From positions 1,813,001 through 1,877,000 of the forward strand of contig CM076263.1 in NCBI GenBank assembly GCA_038380795.1: a stretch of 64,000 nt of DNA, in the 5' to 3' direction. This DNA comes from Pyrocephalus nanus (lineage: Eukaryota; Chordata; Aves; Passeriformes; Tyrannidae). Positions 12,922 through 24,984 of this stretch are shown here, piece by piece. How positions within the stretch are numbered: position 1 is the first letter of the stretch; each line of letters starts with the position of its first letter. The position numbers and the translations under genes are program-made. Below the pieces are notes generated by a model, which saw only the letters and a list, made by a program, of their open reading frames with translations, was not told the DNA's origin and did not search any database.

Positions 12922-13872
12922 GGAATGTCCACACCATGAAGGCTCTGCGCCCTCTCCATGTGGGTTCTGGCAGACACGTGGATGTTGGGACCATCAGACT
13001 GACTTCCACCTCCCGGGGAGAGGCAGCAGCCCAGCACTGCCATCCCCCACCCTGCCCTGCCCAGCAGGGAACCAGTTTGGGAAGTGCCTCCGTGTTGCCC
13101 GCGGATGAGCCAGCCCAGGAGGAGGAAGGAGACCACTTTGGATTGAGATCCTGGCACCGCTGGGAGGAGGCAGGGTGGAGGGATGGAGACCAGCCAGCTT
13201 CCTAACTATGCAAACAACCCACACCCATGCTCAGTGTTTATCCCCGCCGAGCCCGTCACCATGGTATCTGGGCACCTTTTGCCAAGGTGAGTTGAAGCTG
13301 ATGGAGCAGATCCTCTGCCAAACCCCAGGCTCTCTAGGCATGTGCCTGGGAGGTCTCCTAGATCAGCTGGATCTTCCAGAGCTACTGCTGTTGGGATAGT
13401 CCCAGGCATTTTGCTGCTGCCTTTGGACCCCATGCCGCTGCCTGCCCGGTCCATGGCTGGCTCCTGTCTGCCATGAGCTCCTCCAAGCAGGTGCATTCTC
13501 ACCTCTTCCATGGGGTTTCCTTATTCTGTGTCACACCAGAGTGCCAGGTGGGCAGTTGGAGAGGTGGATCCACACACCCATGTGCTTTGGGACTGCTACC
13601 TTGGTTCAAATTTAGGCCCTTTCTTCACCGTGTGGCCGTGGCCCTGGGCTGCTGGGGAGCCGTCCAGAGGTGGGTGATTCCTCCTGGAACAGATGATGTC
13701 TGGGGACATCATTGGATGACCAGGTGCTCACCTGTCATGTTCATGTGCTCTGTCACTGCTGCCCTGTGGTTTGGGGCAAATTGTTCCATCCACTGCCAGG
13801 AAAGTAGAGATGAGAAGGTTTGGCAGGATCCTGTGAGGAAACTGGAGAGGAGAGGAAAGGACAGGACAGGAC

Positions 13873-14122
13873 AGGAGAAAGGAGAGAAGAAGGAGAGAAA
13901 AGAGAGGAAAGAGAGGAAGAGGAGGAGAGAGAGAAAAAGAAGAGAAGAGAAGAGAAGAGAAGAGAAGAGAAGAGAAGAGAAAAGAGAAGAGAAGAGAAGA
14001 GAAGAGAAGAGAAGAGAAGAGAAGAGAAGAGAAGAGAAGAGAAGAGAAGAGAAGAGAAGAGAAGAGAAGAGAAGAGAAGAGAAGAGAAGAGAAGAGAAGA
14101 GAAGAGAAGAGAAGAGAAGAGA
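13873..14122 (+). repeat. Polypurine (GAAGA)n microsatellite, 250 nt without a pyrimidine
   Basis: From 13938 to 14121 the sequence is an almost uninterrupted pentanucleotide array of about 37 units, with one slip at 13980. The preceding 65 bases are irregular GA-rich. Frames of EEKRREEK or LLFSSLLF type across it are repeat artefacts. Confidence 0.98.
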
Positions 14123-14552
14123 TTGGAAAAAGAAAACATCAGGCCATCAAAGGTGAAAAACAAGTAAGAGCATATTTTTTTCTGCAAGGTATTAAGCTAA
14201 AAAAAAGAAAAACAAAAAAGAGTTTTTATTATCAGTGTTGAGCAATTCCAAAGTGGGAAATTTCCCTTTCTGCACTACATTGCCCCAGCCACTCACTGGG
14301 GGTGTGTGAGAGGAGATGAGCCACATGAGTCATCCCTGTCTCCTGTCTCCAGTCACCCTTCCAGACCTTCTCCCCTTGCAGGCATGCAGACTTCTGGTGC
14401 AGCTGCCTTCCCTGCACAGAAATAATTGCTCAGGGAATGAAACTGGAGGCAGTCTTGGATGCATTCGGTTGCTTCTTCTTTTCCTAAAAGGCTGCCCAGG
14501 GATTGCTTTTAGTCTGTGCTGAGAGTGTGAATGCTGGCTTAGATGGGGCTCT

Positions 14553-14690
14553 GGAACAGTTTGGGTTGGATGGGGCCTTAAAGCTCCTCTCGTTCCACTC
14601 CCTGCCATGGGCAGGGTCACCTTCCACTAGACCAGGTTGCTGCAAGTCCAGCCTGGCCTTGGACACTTCCAGGGATGGGACATCATCAGT
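14553..14690 (-). mobile_element. CR1 3' end, short
   Basis: Starts at TTTGGGTTGGATGGGGCCTT and reads inward through CCTGCCATGGGCAGGG, CACCTTCCACTAGACCAGG and CACTTCCAGGGATGGGAC: the reverse complement of the young CR1 3' UTR. The terminal repeat is degraded. Confidence 0.88.
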
Positions 14691-14929
14691 TCCGAATCTC
14701 ACTACCTTCTGTCTTTAGGGAGGTGTTGTTTCATGTTGAATTTGTGGATGAGGCAACCTTCTCCATGGACAGGAGGCAGGTGTCAGCCTCTCCAGGGCAC
14801 TAGGTGGTTTTGGGAGCTGCAAGGGAACACAAGGACCTCTGAGTATTGCAAGGTTGTGATTTACATCCAGACCTAGATTAAGAGGGTAACCTCTGCCCTC
14901 TTAGTCTTATCTGAAGAGAAATTGAAGAG

Positions 14930-14990
14930 ATTAGCTTCTCTGAGCTTTAATTTACCTAGATGTAAAATAAGTCAATAGTTGCCTTCCATG
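14930..14990 (+). mobile_element. Possible MIR-like SINE fragment
   Basis: TCTCTGAGCTTTAATTTACC and AGATGTAAAATAAG follow the order of the MIR conserved 3' part (CTCTGAGCCTCAATTTCCTC, ATCTGTAAAAT). Confidence 0.5.
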
Positions 14991-15611
14991 AGTCTTGGTC
15001 TGGCTTTGAGGGGAGTTGGAGGGTGGTAAAATGAATGCCAAGTGTTGTGTGGACAGAGGATGACAGATTTTACGCAGATTTTGCAGCTGCAACAGAGGAG
15101 TCAGGTTGCAATGTTCCAGCCTTCCCACTGTGCACATGCACTTTCCAAACAGTTTTGTTGCAATTAATTACAGTGCAATTAAAGCAGAACGACAGTGCTA
15201 ACTAAGGGCAAAACCTTATGAAACAAGTGGTGTTTGGGCTGATTTTGTAATTGCTCCAGGTTCCCCAGATACAAATTACCGTGTCAGGGCTCCTGATTTA
15301 TGGCAGAGCAATATAAGCACAGATAACTCAGGGCAAGACCTGCCTGCGTGGGTTGCAGGTGCAGAGGTCCGTGTGCCATCAGTTCTCCTTGGGGGTGACC
15401 CTTGAAGTGTGGGTACTCCTTGAACTGTCCCATGGCCAGCTGTCCCTCTCTGCCTCATCCCCAGGGCTTCCCATCAGGTTTCCTCACCAGGGAGCTGTCA
15501 GGGCAGCTCTGGAGGCAGCTCCACTCCAGGCAGAGGGATAAAGCCACCAACCAAGGGGAAATGGGATCTCATTTGTCCATGGTGGTCCAGCCTATGGGAT
15601 GACATGGCTGG

Positions 15612-15972
15612 TGATGCTGGAGGAAGAAAATGGAGCTGGGGAAGAGTCTGGAGCAGCAGGAGCAGCTGAGGGATCTGGCAGGAGGTCAGCCTGGAGAAAA
15701 GGAGGCTCTGGGGGGACCTTCTGGCTCCTGCAACTCCCTGACAGGAGGCGGCAGTCGGGGGTTATTGGGCTCTGCTCCCAGGGAACAAGGGACAGGAGGA
15801 GAGGAAATGGCCTTGAGTTGCACAAGGAGAGACTTAGACTGGGTACTAGGGAAAATTCCTTCACTGAAAGAGTTGTCCAGCCCTGGCACAGCTGCCCAGG
15901 GCAGTGGTGGAGTCCCCATCCCTGGAGGGATTTAAAAGCCACGTGGATGTGGCACTGGGGGACATGGGTTAG
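15612..15972 (+). mobile_element. CR1 fragment of a second subfamily
   Basis: Contains GGAGCAGCAGGAGCAGCTGA, CTGCAACTCCCTGACAGGAG, TGCTCCCAGGGAACAAGGGA and GTGGATGTGGCACTGGGGGA. This is the CR1 subfamily with a different 3' UTR from the 3222-3762 copy. The last 75 or so bases of the element are absent. Confidence 0.9.
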
Positions 15973-16473
15973 CTGTGCCCTTATCTGCTTCTCTGAGGGG
16001 TACCAGGCATTTTTATTTAATGTATTTGTTTCCTCTGCTCCTGTTTCCAGCCATACTGGGAATATCACGCTTTGTTTTCATGCAGGATGTCCCTTTCCAG
16101 ATTAGACAACTCTAGAGTGGTATTTTTTTCCTCACCTTTAATTAAAAGGAGTGATGTTTTAGCAAAGAAATCCTGCCTTGTGAGTGTTTTGGAGGTTATT
16201 TGAGTTAGTGCATTTCAAGAAATGCAAACAAAACCCCTGAGATTATTCAGATATCACTGTCTGGAGTTTAGGAATAAGTGAGGGATGCTTCTGAAAACAT
16301 CATGAGATCAAGAGAAAAATGGGATGAGCTTAAAGCACCAATTCTTATCATTAAAACCTTCTGTGTTTGTTTTTTACTGAGTTTTGGACCATGAGTTGTT
16401 TTCATGCTAGTGGCCCCATGATCCTACTGGGACACACCAAGGTCTCTCCACAGATCATAAAACAGAGGCAGAG

Positions 16474-16878
16474 AACCACAGAATGCTTTGGGTTGGAAGG
16501 GACCATAAAGATCACCTACTTCCAACCTCCCCTACCATGAGCAGGGACATCTTCCACTATCCCAGGTTGCTCCAAGCCCTGTCAACCTGGTCTTGATCAC
16601 ATCCAGGGATGGGGAAGCCACAGCTTCTTTAGGCAATCTGTGCCAGGGTCTCATCACCCTCACAGCCAGGAATTCCTTCCCAGTATGCCATCTAACCCTG
16701 CCCTCTGGCACTGGGAAGCCATTTCCTCTTGTCCTGTCCCTCCATCCCTTGTCCCAGGTTCCCTCTCCAGCTCTCCTGGAGCCCCTTTAGGCCCTGCAAG
16801 GGGCTGTGAGGTCTCCCTGGAGCCTTCTCTTCTCCAGGCTGAACACCCCCAACTCTCCCAGCCTGTCTTCATAGGAGG
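16474..16878 (-). mobile_element. CR1 3' end (about 400 bp)
   Basis: Begins ACCACAGAATGCTTTGGGTT, the minus-strand CR1 terminus, and runs through CTTGTCCTGTCCCTCCATCC to TTCTCTTCTCCAGGCTGAAC. Confidence 0.94.
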
Positions 16879-19457
16879 ATATTCAGACACAGAGTGATAA
16901 TCTGTTCGCCAGCCATCAAAAAATCCCACCCTCTGCTGTGGGTGCCAGGTGCCTTCCCTGTGTACCTGTGCAAAGGTTCACACCACCACCCCAGCTGCAG
17001 CCTGGGGCTGAGCATCTTGCCCCAGCAGCTTGTGGTTTTGGGTGCCAGTGCTCCCTGCAGAGCATCCCACCATCAGCCAGGCTCCTGCTCTGAATACTAA
17101 ACCTCGAGACAGAGGGAAGGAGACCGAACGCTGATTAATTTGAGCCTGCGCTGCTCTTATCCTGGTTTCAAAGTAATTGTCTCTCTTGTCCACAATTTTC
17201 CCTCCTTACATTTCACTGCATATTTATTAGGTTTTTGTGAGGGTATCTGCAGCCACATTAAACCAATTTACTTCTTGAAATGTCTGACCTTTGATCTGCC
17301 AGCCACTGCCTTTCGGAGCCAGAAAAAGAGCCTTTAATAACGTGTCACATGAAAGGCTGGCTGCAGAGCCTGTCACTTGCACACCCCAACTCCAGTTAAT
17401 AAACTATTGGATGAATCAATTATTGCCTCATAATTGTTACCTGTATTTTCGTGCTAAACAAGAAGAGCATTTTCCCCCGCTTTTCCCAGTCGCTTTGTCA
17501 CCTCCCACTAGAGAAAACTCCTAAAGCAAATACATGTAAACAGCTATAACCAATATTTCTCAAACAACATCTTCAGTCTTTGTGGCCACTCCTGATCCTA
17601 GCAGATATGGAATTTTTTTTTTTTTTTAGCGGCATTAGACTGTGTGCATCTAATTTTAGGAACCCTTTCAGTATCCCTGTGTGCTCATCTGTGTGCTGTG
17701 TCCCCTGAGCCCCTGCAGCTGCCTTCTGCAGCAGGCACAGGAGAGCAGAGGGGGTTTGGTGGGTAGCAGAGTGCTTTTCTGGGGATATTTAATCTGTTTT
17801 CCAGGCAACAGCAGTGAGGCAGGGGTGTGTCTGGGCTTGTCCATCACAGCAAGGTTAGAAACAGCCACCCCAAGGACCGCACGCCTCACCATCACCTCCC
17901 AGCACCCTGTGCACACCTCCTGGTGTCCTTCTGCATCGGGGCTGGATGCTTCTGCATCCCTGGTGGGGCACAGGCATCCTGCTCTGGAGGTGGTGTCTTA
18001 CCTCCTAACCCATGGAAAGGGTCAGGAGAGGAGAGGATCCCTTCCAGTGGGCTGCTGGCACAAATGGCACAGCCAGCTGTCCATGTCCTGAGTCAGGGCA
18101 GCTCACATCACGGTCGAGGCTGCACCCAGCCACACCTCGTACCTTTTATTTTACATTCATATCGTGTGTTTGAAAAGAGAAATAGGCTCTCTCTTACTGC
18201 TGTGAAGCCATGGAGCTCTTGGGGGGTTGCTGAGAAAAACGAGAGGCAGGTGTGGCCAAGCTGCTGTTGTTTCAACAAAATAAGGATGGAGGTGGTGGGA
18301 TGCAGTGTAGCTGCCCTGGAGTCTCTGCAGCCTCTGGGCACAAGGCTCAGGTTGCCAAGGCCAGCTCCAGGATGGATCTGTACCCTTGGGTTCTGCTCCT
18401 GCCCACATCCTTGCTGCCCTGAACCCCAAGAAGCCATCTGTAGCATCTCACGCTGGGTCTAAGACCTGGTTGTTTTCAAGCTGCTGGGTCTCTGCACCTG
18501 GTTTGGACTGCTTCTGGGCATGATGGAGAACATGGCTCAAATCCTCATGGAAGCCAGAGCATCCCCAAGGCCCCAGGGGTACAAGTTGGCAGGAGGCTCA
18601 GGAAGCAGGGTTTAGCTCAGGCTTTGGGGTGAGACATCCCTAGCAATACCAACCTCTCCCCTGGCAGGGACACATCCATCCCTGTTCTGCTGAAATCAGC
18701 AGCGAAGCTGGGTTTCTGGGGGCTGAAACGGTCCAGGGAAGTTTAAGCACAGCAATTACAGTTTCTGTCACCTGCAAGGTTTTTCGATGCATCACTCTGA
18801 AGCAACGCCTTGCCCAGGAGCTCCATTTCACTCCCAGTGACATCTCTCCAGGCCAGGAGCAGGCAGCTGTCCGGAAGGTTCAGATCCATCCTGGAGGTGG
18901 CCTTGGCAACGCACTTCAACATTTATGTATTATTTATTTTCCCTGGCTCTTTTAATCCCTTATGTAGTTGCTTTTAGCAGCAACAGCCTTTCACAAAGCG
19001 GTGGAGAAGGGCTGAAAAATACAGGAGGCAACCCAGGTCTCCTCTCCCTCCTTTAATCTTTCCAGGATGACTCCTCGCTTGCCATATGGGGAAGGGACGT
19101 GCTCCTGACATCCCCGGTCTGCAAAACACAGCAGAGCTGAGCAGAGACAAAGTCTCGAGTTTCAGGGGCAGGAAAAACCATCTGCATCGCTCTCTGGCAC
19201 ATCTGTGCTCATTTGGCTTTGCGAGGGCTTGGTTTCAAGCCTGTAGGACTCATCTTCGGAAAGGCTGGGACAAATTGCTGAAATGGGAAGCGCTGAAAGC
19301 TGGGTGAAGGAGAGGTGGAGAGAAAGAGTTAAGCATGGAAATACCCTGGGCTGATAATTCATTCTTGCATGTATTAACACTGATGGTTAAGATTGTTACT
19401 GTAGGAGACCATCTGCTGGGCCTTGCCTTCCATGGGTGGGGAAGGGACCATCGCTGT
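16879..19457. other. No feature recognised
   Basis: Unique DNA between two minus-strand CR1 copies; short T run at 17611. Frames up to 211 codons have no recognisable domain. Confidence 0.6.
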
Positions 19458-19872
19458 GGAATCACAGAGTCACTGAGGTTGGAAAAGACCCCCAAGGCCA
19501 TGGAGTCCAACAGTGTCCCCAGCGCTGCCAAGGACAGCACTAACCCCATGTCCCCAAGGGCCACATCCACGTGGCTTTTAACTCCCTCCTGGGATGGGGA
19601 CTCCACCACTGCCCTGGGCAGCCTGTCCAATGCCTGACCACCCTTTTGGTGAAGAAATTTTCCCAGTGTCCAACCTGAACCTCTGCTTGTGCAACTTGAG
19701 GACGTTTCCTCTCCTCCTGTCCCTTGTTCCCCGGGAGCAGAGCCCGACCCCTCCTGGGCTCACCCCTCCTGTCAGGGAGTTGCAGGAGCCAGAAGGTCCC
19801 CCCTGAGCCTCCTTCTCTCCAGGCTGACCCCCTGCCAGATCCCTCGGCTGCTCCTGCTGCCCCAGACCTTTC
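19458..19872 (-). mobile_element. CR1 3' end, second subfamily (about 415 bp)
   Basis: Begins GGAATCACAGAGTCACTGAG and reads inward through CCACATCCACGTGGCTTTTA and CTGTCAGGGAGTTGCAGGAG. Same subfamily as the copies at 15612, 50274 and 54654, opposite strand. Confidence 0.94.
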
Positions 19873-20539
19873 ACAAGTCTCAAATTTGGAAGTTTCAAAG
19901 CAAATCCCACATTTGAGATGAGATTCAGATGGCCCTGAAGATCTTCCTAAAACTGCATGAAAACAGGCAACGTACCAAACCAGATCCTATTGTCTGCATT
20001 GTCGACTGCATTTCAGATAGAGGCACTTAATCTACTTTTAATCTACTTTCCAGCTTTAATACTGACTCACAGCTCATTACCTGCTTTCCAAAGCAGATAA
20101 AAAGTCGTGATCAGGGGCACATTTTACCCAGAACTGTTTCCAAGTTGAGCTTCAGAGAGGAAGTTCGCCTTGAATAAAAGACAGGGATGGCAAGAGGGAC
20201 CTGTATTAGTCCTGGCCACACAAAGCCACATTACCATATTGACATGTAAATCCTGTCCTGGGAGCCCCTGCAGAGACTACCACCTTGTCCTCGGGTTTCT
20301 CAGAAATCAGTGTTCTTCTTTCACACGTTCCAGCAAAGAGAGCTCTGGCATTGTGGTGTTGATTATCCTTAAAATTATGCTCTCACTTTTGCCTTTATCT
20401 TCAGCGTTCGACATCCCGTGGCAGCCAGGCAGGAACGTCCCAGCTGAGATGCCACACGTTATTTTCCAGCCCTAAATCCAGGGATGCTCAGCTTCTGGCC
20501 CCCCACCACACCCCATTCGGGTTGGCAGGGGGAAAATTC

Positions 20540-20640
20540 AAGCCTCTTTGACCTTCGGTTTCCCTCCCTGGGAGACGAAATTAATACTCCCTGCCATACC
20601 TTGAAGGGATGCTGCTGGGATTAATTAGTTAACAGACCAA
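20540..20640 (+). mobile_element. MIR-like SINE 3' fragment
   Basis: TTTGACCTTCGGTTTCCCTC, AATTAATACTCCCTGCCATA and GCTGGGATTAATTAGTTAAC match the MIR 3' order (CTCAGTTTCCCC, ATAATACCTACC, GGATTAAAT). Confidence 0.6.
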
Positions 20641-21349
20641 ATCTCGCTCGCCTGCCTCTGTGAAGGCAATTGTCTCGTGGCTGAGTCTAACATTCACCTT
20701 TCCAATGACCACAGGGGGACTTTGGCTGGGATTTTGACACAACCTGGGCGGGAGCATCCTGTGGGTCCGTCCCTTGGGACGAGGCGAAGGACTGGGGCTG
20801 TTGCGGAGATGCCGCGGGTGCCTCCCTGCAGCCCCAGCATAATTCCAGGCTAGCAGTGCTGCCTCTGCAAAGGTAGATTCGGTTTCTATTAATAAGGGGA
20901 TAATAGCACGGGGAAACCTGGCTGCAGGATGGCCCGTGCCCAATTACTGCGGTCGCTGGGCTACGGCAGCCGCTTCCCTGCAATTATCCCACCGCGCGCC
21001 AGCACAGCACAGCCCTCTGCGCTTTATTCTTAGCAACAGAGCCCCGGGCAAGGTCAGGGGAGGGGTCTCCCCGCAGCCAAAAGTCCCTGGCTTGGGGATG
21101 CAGGACCTGAGGTGGGGCTGGCAGAGCCCTCAGTGTCGCCCACCGGTGATGGGGTTGTTGGGGACAGCACAGGAGCGATGTCCCCCCTGCCCTGCCAGCA
21201 GAGCAGTGCCCTGTTTTGTCCTTGTCCCAGGACAAGCGGTGCAGGGGGAGTCCTGGTGACCCCCATGGGGAATGTTGGCCATTGTGGAGTCCATAGCAAT
21301 CAGCCTCGTTTTTTGGGGGAGGAGCAAAATCCCCAGTCCAGTCAAAGTG

Positions 21350-21438
21350 TAGTGGTGGCCTTGGCAGTGCTGAGTTAACAGTTAGACTTGATCTTGGAGG
21401 GCTTTCCCACCCTGAGCAGTTCTTCTATTCTATGATTT
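21350..21438 (+). mobile_element. CR1 3' terminal fragment, second subfamily
   Basis: GTGGTGGCCTTGGCAGTGCT, then GTTAGACTTGATCTTGGAGG and TTCTATTCTATGATT, the characteristic end of this subfamily. Confidence 0.88.
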
Positions 21439-22311
21439 AAGATTCTGGATTTAAGACTGATGCTTGGTCTCGCTCCCAGTGTAAAATGGGCTGAATGGTT
21501 TGCACCCAGTGGGAATTGGCCTGTCCACCTTAGCAAGCCCACACTGGGAATCACTGAGGTGGGATGGTGTGGGGATTGAGATATGGGAAATGCACGGTGG
21601 TGAGTTTCTTTTCCAGCACATTCCCTATGCATCTGTAGGAAGCCACTTTCCTTCTTTATCCCCCAGGTGTGTATCCATAAACATGGATAGTAGCCTGACA
21701 AGAGGGATGCATCAAGAAGAAATAATATTCCAGACGGGGAGATGCTCAAACCCGAGCTACCCAACTCACTCTAAAAACACAGAAGACCCTTCCTAAATTT
21801 GTGTTGGTTGCAGAAAAGCAAATTGATGGAAAATGTATGTCAAGGATAAAAAGTGATGCTTAAAGGGCAAGAGTAAAGCCTTTCCATGAGAAAAGTCCGG
21901 CTCGACTCTGTGTGGCTTCATATTAAGTTTTCAGTTTCCTAGAGGCAGCAGACAATGCTTCACTCAATTCTCTCCCCACTGTCATTAAAACTCGAGTGTG
22001 TTGTCTGGATATAGTATTTTGCCCTACCTTAAGAGCTCTAATCTTTTTAGGACCATTTCTCGCCGCTATCTGCAGACACTCGAAAGCCTTCTCAACCGCG
22101 GAGTGAAATACAATCCCTGTCTTGGGGAGCTTTCCCTCCCCTTTGTCTTCTGCACAGACAGAGGGAAAATTACCACTTAACAAATCTGCCAGGTCTGAAA
22201 TTTTCTCCCCCCGTCCCTCCTCCATCGCCCCTTTTGCAGCTATCATTTGTTCGGGGGTTGCTTTCTCCCAGTGCCATCTGCCTGTTGCGGGGAGATGGCG
22301 AGGAGCCTTTT

Positions 22312-22328
22312 ATTGTTCGCTGAACAAT
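22312..22328. other. Inverted SOX-type motif pair
   Basis: ATTGTTCGCTGAACAAT: perfect 7-bp arms around GCT, each arm containing the ATTGTT/AACAAT core, in a unique stretch (21850-22450). Confidence 0.8.
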
Positions 22329-22918
22329 TCCCTGCAATTTGCTGCTTGCTATTTCTTTCGGGCTCCTTTAATCCTTTTCTCACTTGCTGCTGCTTATTTT
22401 TAGCTTGCACGCCGATTGTGTTTGTTCCCCAGAACTGTTTGTGTTTTGAAAAGCCTCGCTTGGTTGCTGGTGGTACTTTTCCTGAGGGTCCCTTGCCGCC
22501 TGCAAAACCCTCCCTGCCCTGTCCTTTCCCCAGTGCCCTGCCAGGCTGGGTGGTGGGTGCAACAGGGTATCATTCCCAGCTTTTCTGACCATCCCTGTTT
22601 TTCCCTTGGGAGCTCTCTTCCATTCTTCCCTGGAATCTCACTCTTCCTTCATGCCCAGATCATTTGGGGTCTTTTTTCAGTGAAAATCCCAGCTGAGCTG
22701 CGGGACTGCCGAGTGATGCCGCCACCCCAAACCCTGCCACCACAGCTCCTTTTGGGTGATTTACACAGTCCTGGTGCAAACCAACGTCCTCTGGCTTTGC
22801 CAGAGGCCAGAACGGTGCCTGCCAGTGGTGGGCTGAGCTGGTGGGTGCTGGGCTGGTGCTACCAGCCACGAGGTGTGGGCACAAGGCTCAGCGTGTGGCA
22901 ACCACCTGGAATTTGGGA

Positions 22919-23200
22919 TTCACAGGGTGGTTTGGGTTGGAGGAGCCTTAAAGCTCATCTTGTTCCAACGTCCCCTGCCATGGACAGGGCACCTTCCACT
23001 ATCCCAGGTTGCTCCAAGCCATGTCCATCCTGGCCTTGGACGCTTCCAGGGATGGAGCAGCCACAGCTTCTCTGGGCAACCTGTGCCCAGGGCCTCCCCA
23101 CCCTCGTTGTGAAAAACTTCTTCCTTTATCTAACCTAAATCTCTCATCTTTTAGTTTTAGACCTTTGCCCCTTGTCCTGTTGTCCTGTCAGCCCTTCTGA
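22919..23200 (-). mobile_element. CR1 3' end (about 280 bp)
   Basis: Starts TTCACAGGGTGGTTTGGGTT and passes through CACCTTCCACTATCCCAGGT and GCTTCTCTGGGCAACCTGTG to the TTGTCCTGTTGTCCTGTCAG region. Confidence 0.93.
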
Positions 23201-23611
23201 AAGGTTTGTCCCCATGAAAGCCCACACGGTGGCCCTGACCTGGAGCCCCTCTGAGCTCAAGGCTTCCTCTAGCCTTGGGATAAAGCTGAGCCTCAGGTGG
23301 CAGCTCGTTCAGGCTGATAGTCTGGATAAAGGGGTGAGCTTGGATCTGGAAAAGCTAACACCAAATTTTGGCTCTGCCAAGGGCTTCATCCATGGCCTTT
23401 GCAAATCACCAGATCTTTCTGTACAAAACCAGGTAATCTCTTTTTTTTTGGTTTTTTTTGGGTTTTTTTGTCCTCCCGCTGTTTATTTGAAGCACAAGCA
23501 TTTAGGAATGGATTGCTTCTTCTTTGTTCTCACTTACACAGTGCCTGCAAGGGAATGAGCATCCCACTTGTAGCTGTAAGACACTAGTGCAATGTAAATG
23601 GCCACTACAAT

Positions 23612-23692
23612 TAATAGTAATAGTAATAATAATAGTCATTGTAGTAATAATAATAATAATAACAACAAAAACAATAATAATAAAACCTTGCC
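23612..23692 (+). repeat. Imperfect (TAA)n microsatellite
   Basis: TAATAGTAATAATAATAG then TAATAATAATAATAATAAC and ACAATAATAATAAAA. Confidence 0.93.
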
Positions 23693-24366
23693 TAGTAGAA
23701 GTTTAGTCATATCTGAAGATGCTCCGAGCTAACATCAGTAAACAACACTATTGGATATTTTTATTTCCTTGCTTGTACATGCACTAGTAGCATTGTAGTT
23801 CCCTCGTGTTACTCAGTTCTGCAGCTGGAGAATTAAAATCCATCCCTTCTCATGTCCACAATCAGGAATCAGAAATTCAAGCAGGACTTCCTTATCCATA
23901 CAAATGTCTCCTGATCCTTCCCAGTTGGCTGCCCTGAAGGGAAGTAGCCACAGCCAGCGTGAGCCTCTTGTTCTTGAGCTGTCCAAACTGTCTCCACTGT
24001 GCCAGCCAGGGATATATATTTCATTTATCCCTGGTGGGATATCCTTTCTCCTCGCTCATGAATACTGCAACAAACATTCCTCCCTGGGATCCCCACCTGT
24101 CCCTTGGGAGGGCTTTGAGCCTTCCTTTTTTAGGCAGGTATATGGTAACTCTGCAAGCTCTATCCTTCCTGGAAGCATCAGCTCTGCCTTTTCCCTGGGA
24201 TTGCCCAGAAAGCAATATTATGATAATCATCATCTCTTCTTTTTCTTTTTTTTTTTTTTTTCCCCTCCAATGAACAGGTGAATTTTTCTTGGAAAAGCAA
24301 CTTGAACTTCCTGACATTAGAAATTATTATGAATAGATTTGGAGACACTTTCATTTTGATGCTTTT

Positions 24367-24391
24367 CTGTTTGTTTGTTTGTTTGTTTTTC
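24367..24391 (+). repeat. (GTTT)n microsatellite
   Basis: Five GTTT units followed by a T run. Confidence 0.92.
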
Positions 24392-24984
24392 CTCTAAGAT
24401 GCATTGGTGGCTGGAGGTGCAACCCCAGAGCTGCATCTTTAATTGCTGTTTTCATGAGCATCACAACAACTGCGCTGTGGTTTAGGGGGGAGAAAAAAAA
24501 AAAAAAAAAGTGGGATCTCTGTTAATAAGCAACACATCTCGCTGCTGATATCTCAAACCAACAAAACTGCATTACTTCTGCTCCTGTCTCCCAATAACAA
24601 GCTGATTTTCTGTGTTGTCTTTCAACATCTGATGGGTTCTTGCTCCCATTTCCCTTTAGTAAGTGCTATTTTGTTTCCATTATTACTCAACAGTAAAATC
24701 TTTTTCCCGGCGACTGCACCAGAAGTGGATTTACGGCTTTGAAAATAAGCTTGGGCGTGATGAGGTCTTGTTTTTATTATTTATAAAGTGCCTCGCATGA
24801 CTTTGTCGTTATCGAAATGTAATTACGCACTTAAATATTTCCATCGTCTCTTCTTCGTTGGTTTGGTTTGTTTGTCATTGGTTTGGGTTTGGTGGGGGTT
24901 TTTTGTTTGGTTGTGGGGTTTTTTTTGTTTTTTTTTTTTTGAGAGGGAAATGCTGAAAACTCAAAAATTCATGCTTAACATAAC

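Larger units (their letters stand above)
7867..14552. other. Non-coding stretch with simple repeats and CpG-rich patches
   Basis: Contains the CpG-dense part at 9590-10140, a smaller CpG group at 11005-11225, AT-rich repeats and the GGA and GAAGA arrays. Long open frames across the arrays are artefacts. No gene. Confidence 0.6.
19873..22918. other. Non-coding stretch with candidate conserved element
   Basis: Apart from the MIR-like fragment and CR1 end, 21850-22450 is unique, with a SOX-type palindrome and CpG (CTCGCCGCTATCTGCAG near 22059). No gene. Confidence 0.55.

Noticed and set aside
13473..14187. Long frames of charged or Leu/Phe/Ser repeats across the GAAGA array
   Set aside because: They are produced by the microsatellite; a pentamer repeat without stops gives an open frame on both strands and there is no domain or splice context.
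22416..23138. 240-codon + strand frame
   Set aside because: Its second half is antisense CR1 and its first half has no recognisable domain.
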